Of a stretch of 64,000 nucleotides of DNA, positions 34,189-42,699 are shown piece by piece. Under the pieces are notes generated by a model. That model was not told the origin of the DNA. It saw only the letters and a list, made by a program, of their open reading frames with translations, and did no database searches. The stretch comes from Geodermatophilus africanus. GTDB taxonomy: Bacteria; Actinomycetota; Actinomycetes; Mycobacteriales; Geodermatophilaceae. How positions within the stretch are numbered: the first letter of the stretch is position 1; every line of letters starts with the position of its first letter. The translations under genes were made by a program, and so were the position numbers. The stretch is taken from positions 1-64,000 of the forward strand of contig NZ_FNOT01000004.1 of NCBI RefSeq assembly GCF_900107105.1, in the 5' to 3' direction.

Positions 34189-34262
34189 CCGAGCTCGCGA
34201 GGTCATCGGACGACAGAGCACCCCGGGGCACAGCTCCGACGAGCGTCAGCGAGGAGGAGTCC
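34185..34262 (+). repeat. Junction repeat family A, unit 1 (fliF-fliG)
   Basis: Starts with GTGACCGAGCTCGCGAGG, whose TGA is the fliF stop, and ends with GAGCGTCAGCGAGGAGGAG, which supplies a ribosome site. A second unit follows in tandem. Further copies lie before fliI and fliO. Confidence 0.8.
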
Positions 34263-34343
34263 ATGACCGAGCGCGCGAGGTCAGGCGATGGCAGGGCACT
34301 CCTGGGCATCGGGACACCGAGCGCCAGCGAGGCGTCCCGATGA
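34185..34343 (+). CDS. Repeat-encoded coupling mini-ORF between fliF and fliG
   Basis: A frame of 52 codons that runs through both repeat units, from GTG overlapping the fliF stop to TGA overlapping the fliG ATG. The two halves are similar, (V/M)TE(L/R)ARS near the start and SVSE/SASE near the end. An internal ATG at 34263 follows a GAGGAGG site and would give a 26-residue peptide. It probably keeps ribosomes coupled from fliF to fliG. Whether the peptide itself does anything is unknown. Confidence 0.45.
   Translation: MTELARSSDDRAPRGTAPTSVSEEESMTERARSGDGRALLGIGTPSASEASR
34263..34339 (+). repeat. Junction repeat family A, unit 2 (fliF-fliG)
   Basis: Starts ATGACCGAGCGCGCGAGG and ends CGAGCGCCAGCGAGGCG directly before the fliG ATG. 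It encodes a 26-residue frame whose TGA overlaps the fliG ATG. Confidence 0.8.
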
Positions 34344-35425
34344 CCCTTGCCTCCGTCGAGCAGATGGTCGGGATGGCCCCGGCGGCCCAGCAGACCGCCG
34401 TCCTCCCGGCCGTGCGGCAGCGGCCGGAGATGCCCGGTGTGCGCAAGGCCGCCGTGTTCATCGCGCAGCTGTCCAAGGAGGACGCCGGCGCGCTGATGGC
34501 CAAGATGCGCCCGCGCGAGGTCGAGCTGGTGACGCGCGAGCTGATGAAGATCAGCTCGGTCGCGCCCGACGACGTCGACGGCGTCCTGGAGGAGTTCCAC
34601 GACCTCATGACCGCCCAGCGGTTCGTGGGGCGCGGCGGGGTCGAGTTCGCCCGCGAGATCCTCGCGGCCGGCCTCGGCGAGGACAAGGCCGACGGCATCC
34701 TGTCCCGGCTCAACGTCGTCTACACCGAGGTGCCCTTCGCCTCGCTGCGCAACGCCGACGTCCGCCAGCTGGTCACCTTCCTCAAGGACGAGCACCCGCA
34801 GGTCATCGCGCTGGTGCTCGCCCACCTGACCGCCGCGCAGTCCGCCGAGGTCCTGTCCGGCTTCGCCCCGGAGCAGCAGGCCGCCGTCGCGCACCGCATC
34901 GCGACCATGGACCGCACCTCCCCGGAGATGGTGCGGCTGGTCGAGGAGGAGCTCGGCCGCCGGATGGGCTCGCTGCTGGCCCACCAGGACATGAGCACCG
35001 TCGGCGGCGTCGAGACCCTCGTCGAGATCATCAACCGCTCGCCCCGGCCGACCGAGCGCTCGATCCTCGAGTGGCTCGACAGCACCGACCCGGAGCTGGC
35101 CGAGCAGGTCCGCGCGCAGATGTTCGTGTTCGAGGACATCGTGACGATCGACGACCGCTCGCTGCAGCTGGTGCTGCGCGAGGTCGAGGCCAACGACCTG
35201 GCCACCGCGCTCAAGGGCGTGCGTCCCGACGTCCGCGACAAGGTCGTCCGGAACCTCTCCGAGCGCGCCGCCGAGAACCTGGCCGAGGAGATCGAGCTGC
35301 TCGGCCCGGTCCGCACCCGCACGGTCGAGGAGGCGCAGGCCAAGGTCGTCGGTGTCATCCGCACCCTGGAGGAGCAGGGCGTGCTGACCATCTCGCGGGG
35401 CGGTGAGGACGATTTCGTCGCGTGA
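34340..35425 (+). CDS. fliG: Flagellar motor switch protein FliG
   Basis: C-ring protein that receives torque from MotA. The 361-residue protein shows the N-terminal FliF-binding part, the middle domain with the EHPQVIALVLAHLTAAQSAEVL motif (residues about 150-172), and the C-terminal torque domain with charged helix DRSLQLVLREVEANDLATAL and GVRPDVRDKVVRNLSERAAE. The ATG overlaps the stop of the repeat-encoded mini-ORF. The N-terminus of about 30 residues before VRKAAVFIAQL is poorly conserved. Confidence 0.96.
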   Translation: MTLASVEQMVGMAPAAQQTAVLPAVRQRPEMPGVRKAAVFIAQLSKEDAGALMAKMRPREVELVTRELMKISSVAPDDVDGVLEEFHDLMTAQRFVGRGGVEFAREILAAGLGEDKADGILSRLNVVYTEVPFASLRNADVRQLVTFLKDEHPQVIALVLAHLTAAQSAEVLSGFAPEQQAAVAHRIATMDRTSPEMVRLVEEELGRRMGSLLAHQDMSTVGGVETLVEIINRSPRPTERSILEWLDSTDPELAEQVRAQMFVFEDIVTIDDRSLQLVLREVEANDLATALKGVRPDVRDKVVRNLSERAAENLAEEIELLGPVRTRTVEEAQAKVVGVIRTLEEQGVLTISRGGEDDFVA

Positions 35426-35505
35426 GCAAGGACCCCGTCCCCCCCACCCCTCGCAAGCTCGGGGCGGGACCCTGGACGGGGCCGGCGGGAGCCTCGCAGC
35501 GATGA
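35422..35505 (+). CDS. Repeat-encoded coupling mini-ORF between fliG and fliH
   Basis: Encodes 27 residues starting at a GTG that overlaps the fliG stop (GTGA). It ends with TGA overlapping the ATG of fliH at 35502. The frame is made almost entirely of repeat family C. It is probably a translational bridge rather than a functional peptide. Confidence 0.4.
   Translation: MSKDPVPPTPRKLGAGPWTGPAGASQR
35430..35483 (+). repeat. Interspersed repeat family C, copy 2 (fliG-fliH junction)
   Basis: Reads GGACCCCGTCCCCCCCACC, CCTCGCAAGCTCGGGGCGGG and CCTGGACGGGGCC in order. It matches the copies at 8212-8266 and 62343-62396 (inverted) and at 62158-62211. Confidence 0.75.
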
Positions 35506-36296
35506 ACGAGCGAGGAGCGGACCGGCGCGCGGAGTCGCGCCCATGGGCGTCGCCTGAGTCGGCGCTCCTGCGCGGAGCCTCAGCCGAGCGGGCCGCCCCC
35601 TGGGTCCGCCCAGGGCAGGCCACCGGCGAGCGGCGCTCCACGGACCGGCGCACCGGCGACCGGCGAGGCTCGGTCCGCCGCGCCGCGGACGTGCCGGTCG
35701 CCTCCGACCGGACGTCGATCCGGCTCGGCGACGTGTACGCCGAGGAGCTGGCCCGGCTGCGCGAGCACGCCCGCCAGGAGGGCTACGCCGCCGGCCACGC
35801 GGAGGGCAGCCAGGCCGCCGGAGCGGTCGTCGCCGAGGCCGAGCGGGCCGCCGAGGCACGCCTGGCGGAGGTGCAGGCCCGCTGGGAGCGGCGGATGGTC
35901 TCGGCCACCGCGGCGCTCGGCGCGGCGGTCACCCAGCTGGAGCAGGCCGCCCTGCCGGTCGCCGAGGACGTCCGCGACTCGGTCGTCACCATCGTGCTGA
36001 CCCTCGTCGAGGACGTCCTGTGCCGGGAGCTGGCGCTCGCCGACTCCCCCGTCGTGGACGCCGTTCGACGGGCGCTGACGCTGTGCCCGGCCGACGCGCC
36101 GACCGTCGTCCGGCTGCACCCCGACGACCTCGCCGAGCTGCCCGCCGAGGCGCTGGCCGAGCTGCCGGACACCGTCCGGGTCGTCGGCGACCTCTCCGTC
36201 GAGCGCGCGGGCGCCGTCGCGGAGACCGGTGCCACCCGCGTCGACGCCCAGCTGGGTGCCGCGCTGGAGCGCGTGCGGGCGGTGCTGGCACCGTGA
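35502..36296 (+). CDS. fliH: Flagellar export stator protein FliH
   Basis: Peripheral stalk protein that regulates the FliI ATPase. The 264-residue protein has a disordered Arg-rich N-terminus (1-75), an Ala/Glu-rich coiled coil with YAEELARLREHARQEGYAAG and a C-terminal FliH/E-like domain (SVVTIVLTLVEDVLCRELAL; RLHPDDLAELPAEALAELP). Conservation starts only near residue 65, so a later start is possible. The chosen ATG overlaps the mini-ORF stop. Its stop is created by a family A repeat. Confidence 0.9.
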   Translation: MNERGADRRAESRPWASPESALLRGASAERAAPWVRPGQATGERRSTDRRTGDRRGSVRRAADVPVASDRTSIRLGDVYAEELARLREHARQEGYAAGHAEGSQAAGAVVAEAERAAEARLAEVQARWERRMVSATAALGAAVTQLEQAALPVAEDVRDSVVTIVLTLVEDVLCRELALADSPVVDAVRRALTLCPADAPTVVRLHPDDLAELPAEALAELPDTVRVVGDLSVERAGAVAETGATRVDAQLGAALERVRAVLAP

Positions 36297-36361
36297 GCGA
36301 GCTCACGCATGAGCACAGCACACCGTGGCACGTGTCCGACGAGCGCCAGCGAGGAGGACAC
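36293..36361 (+). repeat. Junction repeat family A, copy 3 (fliH-fliI)
   Basis: Starts GTGAGCGAGCTCACGC, with its TGA being the fliH stop. It ends GACGAGCGCCAGCGAGGAGGAC, whose GAGGAGG is the ribosome site of fliI. Unlike the other copies it is in frame with the downstream gene, so it could extend FliI by 23 residues from the GTG at 36293. Confidence 0.75.
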
Positions 36362-37666
36362 GTGACGCTCGGGCTCCTCGACCGCGCCCGCGCGGCGGCC
36401 CGGCCCCAGGTGACCGGCTCGGTCGTCGGCGCGATGGGCCTGACCCTCTCCGTGGAGGGCGTCGTCGCCGCCGTCGGCGACCTCGTCGAGGTCGACCCGT
36501 CGCCGCGCGGCGGCCTGCTGGCCGAGGTCGTCGCCGTCTCCCGCGAGCGGCTCACCTGCATGCCGCTCGGCGAGCTGTCCGGCGTGCACGCCGGCGCGCG
36601 GGTCCGCGCCACCGGTATGCCGCTGCAGGTGCCGGTCGGCGAGGGGCTGCTCGGCCGGGTCCTCGACGGCCTCGGCCGGCCGGTGGACGGCGGCCCGCCG
36701 CTGGACGGGTCCCTGGAGTGGGTCGACCTGGCCAGCGAGACGCCGCACGCGCTGGCCCGCACCCGCGTCGAGGAGCCGCTGATCTCCGGCGTCCGCGTGC
36801 TGGACACGATGGCGCCCCTCGGCAAGGGCCAGCGGCTGGGCATCTTCGCCGGCTCCGGCGTGGGCAAGTCGACGCTGCTGGCCCAGATCACCCGCGGCAC
36901 CGACGCCGACGTCCGCGTCATCGGCCTGATCGGCGAGCGTGGCCGCGAGGTGCGCGAGTTCCTCGAGGAGAACCTCGGCGCCGAGGGCATGGCGCGCACC
37001 GTCGTCGTCGTCGCCACCTCCGACGAGCCGCCGCTGGTGCGGCTGAAGGCGGCCTTCGTCGCCACCCGGATCGCCGAGGGCTTCCGCGACCAGGGCCGCG
37101 ACGTGCTGCTGATGATGGACTCCATCACCCGCACCGCGATGGCCCAGCGCGAGGTCGGCCTGTCGGCCGGCGAGCCCCCGGCCACCCGCGGCTACCCGCC
37201 GAGCGTCTTCGCGATGATGCCCAAGCTGCTGGAGAAGGCCGGGACGGCGGCGGTCGGCTCGATCACCGGCCTGTACACCGTGCTGGTGGACGGCGACGAC
37301 CACAACGAGCCGATCGCCGACACCGCCCGCTCCATCCTCGACGGGCACGTCGTCCTCACCCGCAAGCTGGCCACCGCCGGCCACTTTCCGGCCATCGACG
37401 TGCTGGAGTCGATCTCCCGCGTGGCCACCGCGGTCGTCCCGCCGGCGCAGATGGCCGACGCCCGCGAGGTGCGCCGGCTCATGGGCGCGCTGCGCGACGT
37501 CAAGGAGCTCATCGAGATCGGCGCCTACCAGGCCGGGACCGACCCGCTGGTCGACCGCGCCCGCCAGCTGGCGCCGGCCATCGAGTCGTTCCTGCAGCAG
37601 CCCACCGGCGAGCTCACGGCGGCCGCTGAGTCCTGGGCCTGGCTGAACCGCATCGTCCGCTCGTGA
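36362..37666 (+). CDS. fliI: Flagellum-specific ATPase FliI
   Basis: Hexameric ATPase of the type III export apparatus. The 434-residue protein has a Walker A motif AGSGVGKST at about residues 161-169, Walker B VLLMMD at about 247-252 and the flagellar/F1 signature GYPPSVFAMMPKLLEKAG. The GTG at 36362 follows a GAGGAGG supplied by the repeat. An in-frame GTG at 36293 is an alternative start within the repeat. It overlaps fliJ by 4 bp. Confidence 0.96.
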   Translation: MTLGLLDRARAAARPQVTGSVVGAMGLTLSVEGVVAAVGDLVEVDPSPRGGLLAEVVAVSRERLTCMPLGELSGVHAGARVRATGMPLQVPVGEGLLGRVLDGLGRPVDGGPPLDGSLEWVDLASETPHALARTRVEEPLISGVRVLDTMAPLGKGQRLGIFAGSGVGKSTLLAQITRGTDADVRVIGLIGERGREVREFLEENLGAEGMARTVVVVATSDEPPLVRLKAAFVATRIAEGFRDQGRDVLLMMDSITRTAMAQREVGLSAGEPPATRGYPPSVFAMMPKLLEKAGTAAVGSITGLYTVLVDGDDHNEPIADTARSILDGHVVLTRKLATAGHFPAIDVLESISRVATAVVPPAQMADAREVRRLMGALRDVKELIEIGAYQAGTDPLVDRARQLAPAIESFLQQPTGELTAAAESWAWLNRIVRS

Positions 37667-38118
37667 AGCGGTCCGCCTTCCGGCTGCAACCGGTCCTCGA
37701 GCTGCGCCGCAGCGAGGAGCGGTCAGCCGCGCTGGCCGCGGCCGACGCCGCCCGCGCCGCCGCCGACGCCGACCGCCGGGCCACCGAGGCCGAGGCCGCG
37801 GTCGCCGCGGTGCTGCCCACGGGCCCGGTCTCCCCGGGCGCCTTCGCCGCCGCGATGGTGCTCGGCCGGCTGGCCGCCGAGGACGCCGCCGCGGCCCGGG
37901 CGCTGGCGACCGCGTCGGCCGAGCAGGCCGAGCTGGTCCGGGCGGCGTGGACGGCGGCCGCGCAGCGCACCAAGGGCCTGGAACGGCTGCGAGAACGACA
38001 CCTCCAGGCGGTGCGACTGGCCGAGCAGGCTGCCGAGGAGAGGACCGTGGACGACCTCGTCACCGGCCGCTCCGGCCGCCGATCCCGCACCGAGGGGGAG
38101 GCGGCGTGGACGGACTGA
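37663..38118 (+). CDS. fliJ: Flagellar export protein FliJ
   Basis: Central stalk of the export ATPase. The 151-residue, nearly all-helical, Ala-rich protein begins FRLQPVLELRRSEERSAALA, the usual FliJ N-terminal pattern, and has a second coiled coil (RTKGLERLRERHLQAVRLAEQ). It is GTGA-coupled to fliI and overlaps the next gene by 13 bp. Confidence 0.9.
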   Translation: MKRSAFRLQPVLELRRSEERSAALAAADAARAAADADRRATEAEAAVAAVLPTGPVSPGAFAAAMVLGRLAAEDAAAARALATASAEQAELVRAAWTAAAQRTKGLERLRERHLQAVRLAEQAAEERTVDDLVTGRSGRRSRTEGEAAWTD

Positions 38119-39065
38119 CCGCGGTGCAGTCCCGGATCAGCGAGATCCAGGCCCGCTTCCTCATCGCGCCGCGCCCGTCGGCCTCCGCCGACTGGACCGC
38201 GGCCGCCACCGCCGCCGGGCTCACCGGCACCACCGCCGCCGCCGCGACGGGCACCGGCACCGCCGGCAGCGCCTCGGAGAGCGCCGTCGTCACCGAGGCG
38301 CGCAAGTACCTCGGCGTCCCGTACCTGTGGGGCGGCACCGACCCGGCCAAGGGCCTGGACTGCTCCGGCTTCACCAAGCTCGTATACGGCAACCTCGGCA
38401 TCGAGCTGCCGCGCACCTCGTCGCAGCAGGCCACCGCCGGCACCGCGGTCGCGTCGCTGGCCGACGCCCGCCCCGGCGACCTGGTGTTCTTCGACCACTC
38501 CTCCGGCCGCCCCGGCATCGACCACGTTGGCATCTACGTCGGCGACGGCAAGATGATCGCCGCCCCGCAGGCCGGCGATGTCGTCAAGGTGCAGGACGTC
38601 GGGAACCCCTCGGTGATCCGCCGGGTGCTGCCGGCCGAGTCGGCCGCTCCCGCCGTCGCGGGCGCGTCGTCGACCGCGTCGCTGTCCGGCGTCCCGTACG
38701 CCGACCTGTTCACCCGGGCGGGCAACCGGCACGGCGTCGACCCGGCCCTGCTCGCCGCGGTCGCGCAGCGGGAGTCCGGCTTCGACGCCTCGGCGGTCTC
38801 CCCCGCCGGCGCGCAGGGCCTCATGCAGTTCATGCCCGCCACCGCCCGCGGCCTGGGCGTGGACCCGTTCGACCCGGCCTCGGCCGTCGACGGCGCGGCC
38901 CGCTACCTCGCCGACCTGACGCGGCAGTTCGGCTCCACCGAGCTGGGCCTGGCCGCCTACAACGCCGGGCCCGGCACCGTCCGCCGCCACGGCGGCATCC
39001 CGCCCTATCCCGAGACCCAGGACTACGTGCGCAACGTGATGAGCAAGGCAGCGGCCCTCCGATGA
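38106..39065 (+). CDS. Flagellar-operon muralytic enzyme: NlpC/P60 (C40) plus lytic transglycosylase
   Basis: A 319-residue protein that combines an NlpC/P60 domain (about 60-175) and a C-terminal soluble lytic transglycosylase/GH23 domain (about 195-319). The C40 motifs are intact: LDCSGFTKLVYG, RPGDLVFFDH and DHVGIYVGDGKMI. The SLT part has the catalytic ESGF context (AQRESGFDASAVSPAGAQGLMQ) and AAYNAGPGTVRRHGG. No standard signal peptide is visible, so export through the flagellar apparatus is plausible. It occupies the slot of FlgJ, which opens the wall for the rod. The GTG start is chosen by a GAGGGGGAGGC site upstream. Confidence 0.88.
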   Translation: MDGLTAVQSRISEIQARFLIAPRPSASADWTAAATAAGLTGTTAAAATGTGTAGSASESAVVTEARKYLGVPYLWGGTDPAKGLDCSGFTKLVYGNLGIELPRTSSQQATAGTAVASLADARPGDLVFFDHSSGRPGIDHVGIYVGDGKMIAAPQAGDVVKVQDVGNPSVIRRVLPAESAAPAVAGASSTASLSGVPYADLFTRAGNRHGVDPALLAAVAQRESGFDASAVSPAGAQGLMQFMPATARGLGVDPFDPASAVDGAARYLADLTRQFGSTELGLAAYNAGPGTVRRHGGIPPYPETQDYVRNVMSKAAALR

Positions 39066-40420
39066 CGACACCCCTGGTAGCGGCCGCGCCGGCGCCCGCG
39101 CCCTCCCCGAGCCCGGCCGCGACCGACGCCCCCGGCGGGGCCGAGCGCTTCGCCAGTGCCCTCGACGACGCGGTGGCGCGCGGTCAGGACGGCGCCCGCG
39201 GGCGGGAGCGCGCGGTGGAGACCGAGGATCCCGCCGCCGAACCGGTCGCCGAGACCCCGGACGGCGAGCCGCCCGCCGCCGACGGGCCGCCCGTCACCGG
39301 GCCGCCCGTCGCCGGCGCGGGCATGCCGCCGGGCCTGTGGGCGCTGCTCACGGGCATCGGACCCGGCGCGCCGGGACCGGCCAACGCCGTCGCCAACGCC
39401 GTCGCCCACGCCGCGGCCGGCTCCGCGGTGGTCACGGTGGCCGACGCCGTCGCGGCCGGCACCACGGTCGCACCGCCCACAGTCCCGGACGCCGCCCCCG
39501 CGGCGGCACCGGCCACCGGCGTCCCGACGGCGGCCCCGACCGGGCTCCCGGCCGGTGACCTCCCCGTCCCGGGCGTGCCGGCAGCCGACGCCGTCCCGAC
39601 CGGCGCCCCCGTGCCGATCCCGGCGACCGCCGCGACCGCCCCGACCTCTGCGACCACCGCGGCCGACCCGCTCCCGGGGCTCACCGTCGTGCTCGCCGGC
39701 CCGGACACGCCGGTGACCCCGACGGCCCCGGAGCTCGTCACCCCCGAGGACGTCGTCCCGCTCCCCCAGCCGGCAGCCGCCGCGGCTCCGGCCGAGGGCG
39801 CAGACACCGGCGCCGGCACCGGCAGCGAGACGGCGCCCGACCAGGACGCCCCAGCGCCCGCCCCAGCCCCGGCCACCGCACCGGCCACCGCACCGGCCAC
39901 CGCACCGGCCTCCGCGGTGGCCGCACCCGCCGTCCCGACGGCGGCGCCGGTCCGGACGGCCGAGCCGGCGGCCCTCCCGGCACCGCCGGTCGCCGGTCAG
40001 GTGGCGCAGCAGGTCGCCGTTCTGCGCTCCGCCCCGGACGGCACGCACACCATGACCGTGGTGCTCACCCCCGAGACTCTCGGGCCGGTCGAGGTGCAGG
40101 TGACCCTGAGCCAGGGCACCGTCGACCTCGCGCTGAAGAGCGCCACCGAGGCCGGCCGTGCCGCGCTGCTCGAGGCGCTGCCCGAGCTGCGGCGCGACCT
40201 GGCCGGCGCGGGCCTCACCTGCACGAGCGCCTCGGTCGACCGGGACGCCGGTGCGTCGTGGGCGTCGGCCCAGCAGCACGCCGCCGGCGACCGGGCCGGC
40301 CAGCAGGGGCAGTCCGACGGGCGCGGCCGGCCGTGGCTGCGCGGCGCCGAGGCCGACGCCGGTCGTCCCACCCCCCGCACCACCGCCACCCCGTCGTCCG
40401 GCCTGGACGTCCGGGTCTGA
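39062..40420 (+). CDS. fliK: Flagellar hook-length control protein FliK
   Basis: Sets hook length and switches export specificity. The first 330 residues of this 452-residue protein are Ala/Pro/Thr-rich and low complexity, as usual for the ruler part. The C-terminal domain, about 320-410, has the family core TVVLTPETLGPVEVQVTLSQG followed by LLEALPELRRDLAGAGL. A Gly/Gln-rich tail follows. The ATG overlaps the previous stop by 4 bp. Confidence 0.88.
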   Translation: MTTPLVAAAPAPAPSPSPAATDAPGGAERFASALDDAVARGQDGARGRERAVETEDPAAEPVAETPDGEPPAADGPPVTGPPVAGAGMPPGLWALLTGIGPGAPGPANAVANAVAHAAAGSAVVTVADAVAAGTTVAPPTVPDAAPAAAPATGVPTAAPTGLPAGDLPVPGVPAADAVPTGAPVPIPATAATAPTSATTAADPLPGLTVVLAGPDTPVTPTAPELVTPEDVVPLPQPAAAAAPAEGADTGAGTGSETAPDQDAPAPAPAPATAPATAPATAPASAVAAPAVPTAAPVRTAEPAALPAPPVAGQVAQQVAVLRSAPDGTHTMTVVLTPETLGPVEVQVTLSQGTVDLALKSATEAGRAALLEALPELRRDLAGAGLTCTSASVDRDAGASWASAQQHAAGDRAGQQGQSDGRGRPWLRGAEADAGRPTPRTTATPSSGLDVRV

Positions 40421-40432
40421 GAGGAGCGACCG

Positions 40433-40861
40433 ATGACCAGTCCCGTGAGCGGGGTGGGCGGCGCCGCCACCACCGCCGCCGCCGCCACCAGCACGGTGAC
40501 CCGCACCGACCAGATGGGCAAGGACGTGTTCCTGCAGCTGCTGGTCGCCCAGATGCGGTACCAGGACCCGAACAGCCCGGCCAGCACGACCGAGTTCATG
40601 TCGCAGACCGCGACCTTCACGCAGGTGGAGAAGCTCGAGGAGATCGCCGCGCAGAACGCCTCCCTGGTGGCGCTGCAGCGCTCGCTGTCCGCCGGCGCCC
40701 TCGTCGGCCACACGGTGAGCTACACCGGCGAGGACGGCGCCACGGTCACCGGCACCGTCGGCTCGGTGAAGATCACCGGCGACGAGCCCAGCGCCGTCGT
40801 CGACGGCGTCGACGTCCCGATGGGCCGGCTCACCGAGGTCTCCCTGCCCGGCACGCGCTGA
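40433..40861 (+). CDS. flgD: Flagellar hook cap protein FlgD
   Basis: Scaffold for hook assembly. The 142-residue protein has the N-terminal motif MGKDVFLQLLVAQMRYQDP, followed by TTEFMSQTATFTQVEKLEEI, which are diagnostic. It is shorter than enterobacterial FlgD and lacks most of the FlgD Ig-like region, as in Gram-positive relatives. GAGAGGAG precedes the ATG. Confidence 0.94.
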   Translation: MTSPVSGVGGAATTAAAATSTVTRTDQMGKDVFLQLLVAQMRYQDPNSPASTTEFMSQTATFTQVEKLEEIAAQNASLVALQRSLSAGALVGHTVSYTGEDGATVTGTVGSVKITGDEPSAVVDGVDVPMGRLTEVSLPGTR

Positions 40862-40889
40862 CCCGTCCCGCCCCGCCCCCCTCCCCTCC

Positions 40890-40911
40890 GGCGGTTTCCG
40901 CGGAAACCGCC
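40890..40911. promoter_or_regulatory. Perfect 22-bp palindrome between flgD and flgE
   Basis: GGCGGTTTCCG is followed directly by its exact reverse complement. As RNA it would form a 9-bp stem with a 4-base loop. It lies 29 bases after flgD and 39 before flgE. It could be an attenuator that sets hook protein output relative to the cap, or a protein-binding operator. Confidence 0.55.
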
Positions 40912-40949
40912 GCCCCTCCCGGCCGTCCCACTCCTGAGGAGCCCTCCCC

Positions 40950-42176
40950 GTGCTTCGTTCCATGAACTCCGCGATCGCCGGTCTGCGCGCCCACCAGACC
41001 AAGCTCGACGTCACCGGCAACAACATCGCCAACGTCAACACCGTCGGCTACAAGAGCAGCACGACCGTGTTCGAGGACACGCTGTCCCAGGTCATGCGCA
41101 ACGGCTCGGCGCCGACGGCGCAGGCCGGTGGCACCAACCCGGCGCAGATCGGTCTCGGCGTCAAGGTCGCCGGCATCACCACGAACTTCGAGCAGGGCGC
41201 GGCCCAGACCACCGGCCGCTCGACCGACTTCATGATCAGCGGTGACGGCTTCTTCGTCACCCAGGCCGGGAACGAGCAGCTCTACACCCGCGCCGGGTCG
41301 TTCAGCTACGACGCCGCGGGCAACCTGGTCACCCCGGAGGGCGCCCAGTTGCAGGGCTGGATGGCGACCGACGGCGTCGTCGACACGAACGCCCCGATCC
41401 GCACGCTGACCGTGCCGTTCGGCGACGTCATGCAGCCCACCGAGACCGACACCGGCGCGGTGGTGGGCAACCTGTCCAGCGCGGCGGCCACCAACACCGG
41501 CGTGCAGACCCAGATGACCATGTACGACGCCCTCGGGAAGGCGCACCAGATCAGCCTGTCGTTCACCAAGACCGGCGACAACAACTGGAGCGTCGTCGCC
41601 CGCGACGAGAACAACGCCGTCCTCGCCAGCACGGCCGGCCCGCTGGCGTTCGACCCGGTCACGGGCACCCTGCCCCCGGCCTCGCGGACCTTCCAGATCA
41701 CGCCGGACGCCTCCATGGCCGCCAGCTGGCCCGGTCAGATCACCATCGACCTGGCCGACCTGCGCCAGTTCGGCGGCCCCTCGGGCCTGACGCCGGCGCG
41801 GGTCGACGGCAACGCGATGGGCAGCCTGCAGTCCATCGCGCTCAGCGGCGACGGCACCGTGATGGGGGTCTACTCGAACAACCTGCGGGAGCCGATCGGC
41901 AAGCTGGCGCTGGCCACCTTCGCCAACCCCGGCGGCCTGGCCAAGGCCGGCAACAGCTCCTTCCGGGTCGGTGACAACTCGGGGCAGCCGGCCATCGGCG
42001 AGCCCGGTGGCGGCGGGCGCGGCACGCTCGTCGCCGGCGCGCTGGAGATGTCCAACGTCGACCTGGCCGAGGAGTTCACCGGGCTGATCGTCGCCCAGCG
42101 CGGCTTCCAGGCGAACAGCCGCGTCATCTCCAGCTCCGACGAGGTCCTGCAGGACCTGGTGAACCTCAAGCGCTAA
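40950..42176 (+). CDS. flgE: Flagellar hook protein FlgE
   Basis: Hook subunit, 408 residues. The N-terminus has the rod/hook motif MNSAIAGLRAHQTKLDVTGN and NIANVNTVGYKSSTTVFEDT, and the C-terminus has SNVDLAEEFTGLIVAQRGFQ. The middle contains the FlgE-type inserted domain. GTG is the start, with TGAGGAG upstream. A palindrome separates it from flgD, and an 0.24-kb gap with a FliA-type promoter follows. Confidence 0.95.
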   Translation: MLRSMNSAIAGLRAHQTKLDVTGNNIANVNTVGYKSSTTVFEDTLSQVMRNGSAPTAQAGGTNPAQIGLGVKVAGITTNFEQGAAQTTGRSTDFMISGDGFFVTQAGNEQLYTRAGSFSYDAAGNLVTPEGAQLQGWMATDGVVDTNAPIRTLTVPFGDVMQPTETDTGAVVGNLSSAAATNTGVQTQMTMYDALGKAHQISLSFTKTGDNNWSVVARDENNAVLASTAGPLAFDPVTGTLPPASRTFQITPDASMAASWPGQITIDLADLRQFGGPSGLTPARVDGNAMGSLQSIALSGDGTVMGVYSNNLREPIGKLALATFANPGGLAKAGNSSFRVGDNSGQPAIGEPGGGGRGTLVAGALEMSNVDLAEEFTGLIVAQRGFQANSRVISSSDEVLQDLVNLKR

Positions 42177-42316
42177 AGGACCCTCCTGCCCCCCACCGGT
42201 GAAGGGCGCCGTACGGCCCGGCCTCTCGTTCGCGGGGGCCGGGCCGCCGTCGTCCGGAGCGCCGGCGTCCCCGCAGGTCACACCCTCACCCCCCGGGGTG
42301 AGGCGGCCTGTTCGGC

Positions 42317-42344
42317 TCAAGGCGCGCCCGCGCCACGCCGAAGA
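42317..42344 (+). promoter_or_regulatory. FliA-type promoter of flbD-motA-motB-fliL
   Basis: The sequence is TCAA-N16-GCCGAAGA, 70 bases before flbD. Confidence 0.7.
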
Positions 42345-42414
42345 CAACTGCAGACCGGCACCCCGCGCGAGCGGTCGCCGTCATCCCCTCCCCGAGCGAG
42401 CAAGAGGACCTCCC

Positions 42415-42696
42415 GTGATCCGTGTGACGCGCCTGAACGGAGAGCGGTTCGCGCTCAATCCCGACCTCGTCGAGCGGGTCGAGGGCCATCCGGACACCGT
42501 CGTGTTCCTGGTCGACGGCACCCGGTACGTCGTCACGGAGAGCGTGGACGAGGTGCTCGTGGAGATCCGCGAGTACCGCGCCAGCATCCTGGCCACCGCC
42601 TACGAGATGGACCGCGGGACCTACCGCTCGCCGTCCCGCCAGGAGGCCGAGGCGCACGCCGCCGTCGTCCCCTTCCCGGCCCGCGAGGAGCGCTGA
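42415..42696 (+). CDS. flbD: FlbD family protein
   Basis: A small, 93-residue protein of the FlbD/YlzI family that sits before motA in Gram-positive flagellar loci. The first 60 residues show the family pattern VTRLNGERFALNPDLVERVE and DGTRYVVTESVDEVLVEI. The remaining C-terminus is an extension. The role is unclear. The GTG start has AAGAGGACC upstream, and motA follows after 3 bp. Confidence 0.88.
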   Translation: MIRVTRLNGERFALNPDLVERVEGHPDTVVFLVDGTRYVVTESVDEVLVEIREYRASILATAYEMDRGTYRSPSRQEAEAHAAVVPFPAREER

Positions 42697-42699
42697 CCC

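Noticed and set aside
36293-37666. FliI starting at GTG 36293 within the repeat
   Set aside because: It is in frame, but the ribosome site GAGGAGG and the family N-terminus favour GTG 36362. Kept only as an alternative.
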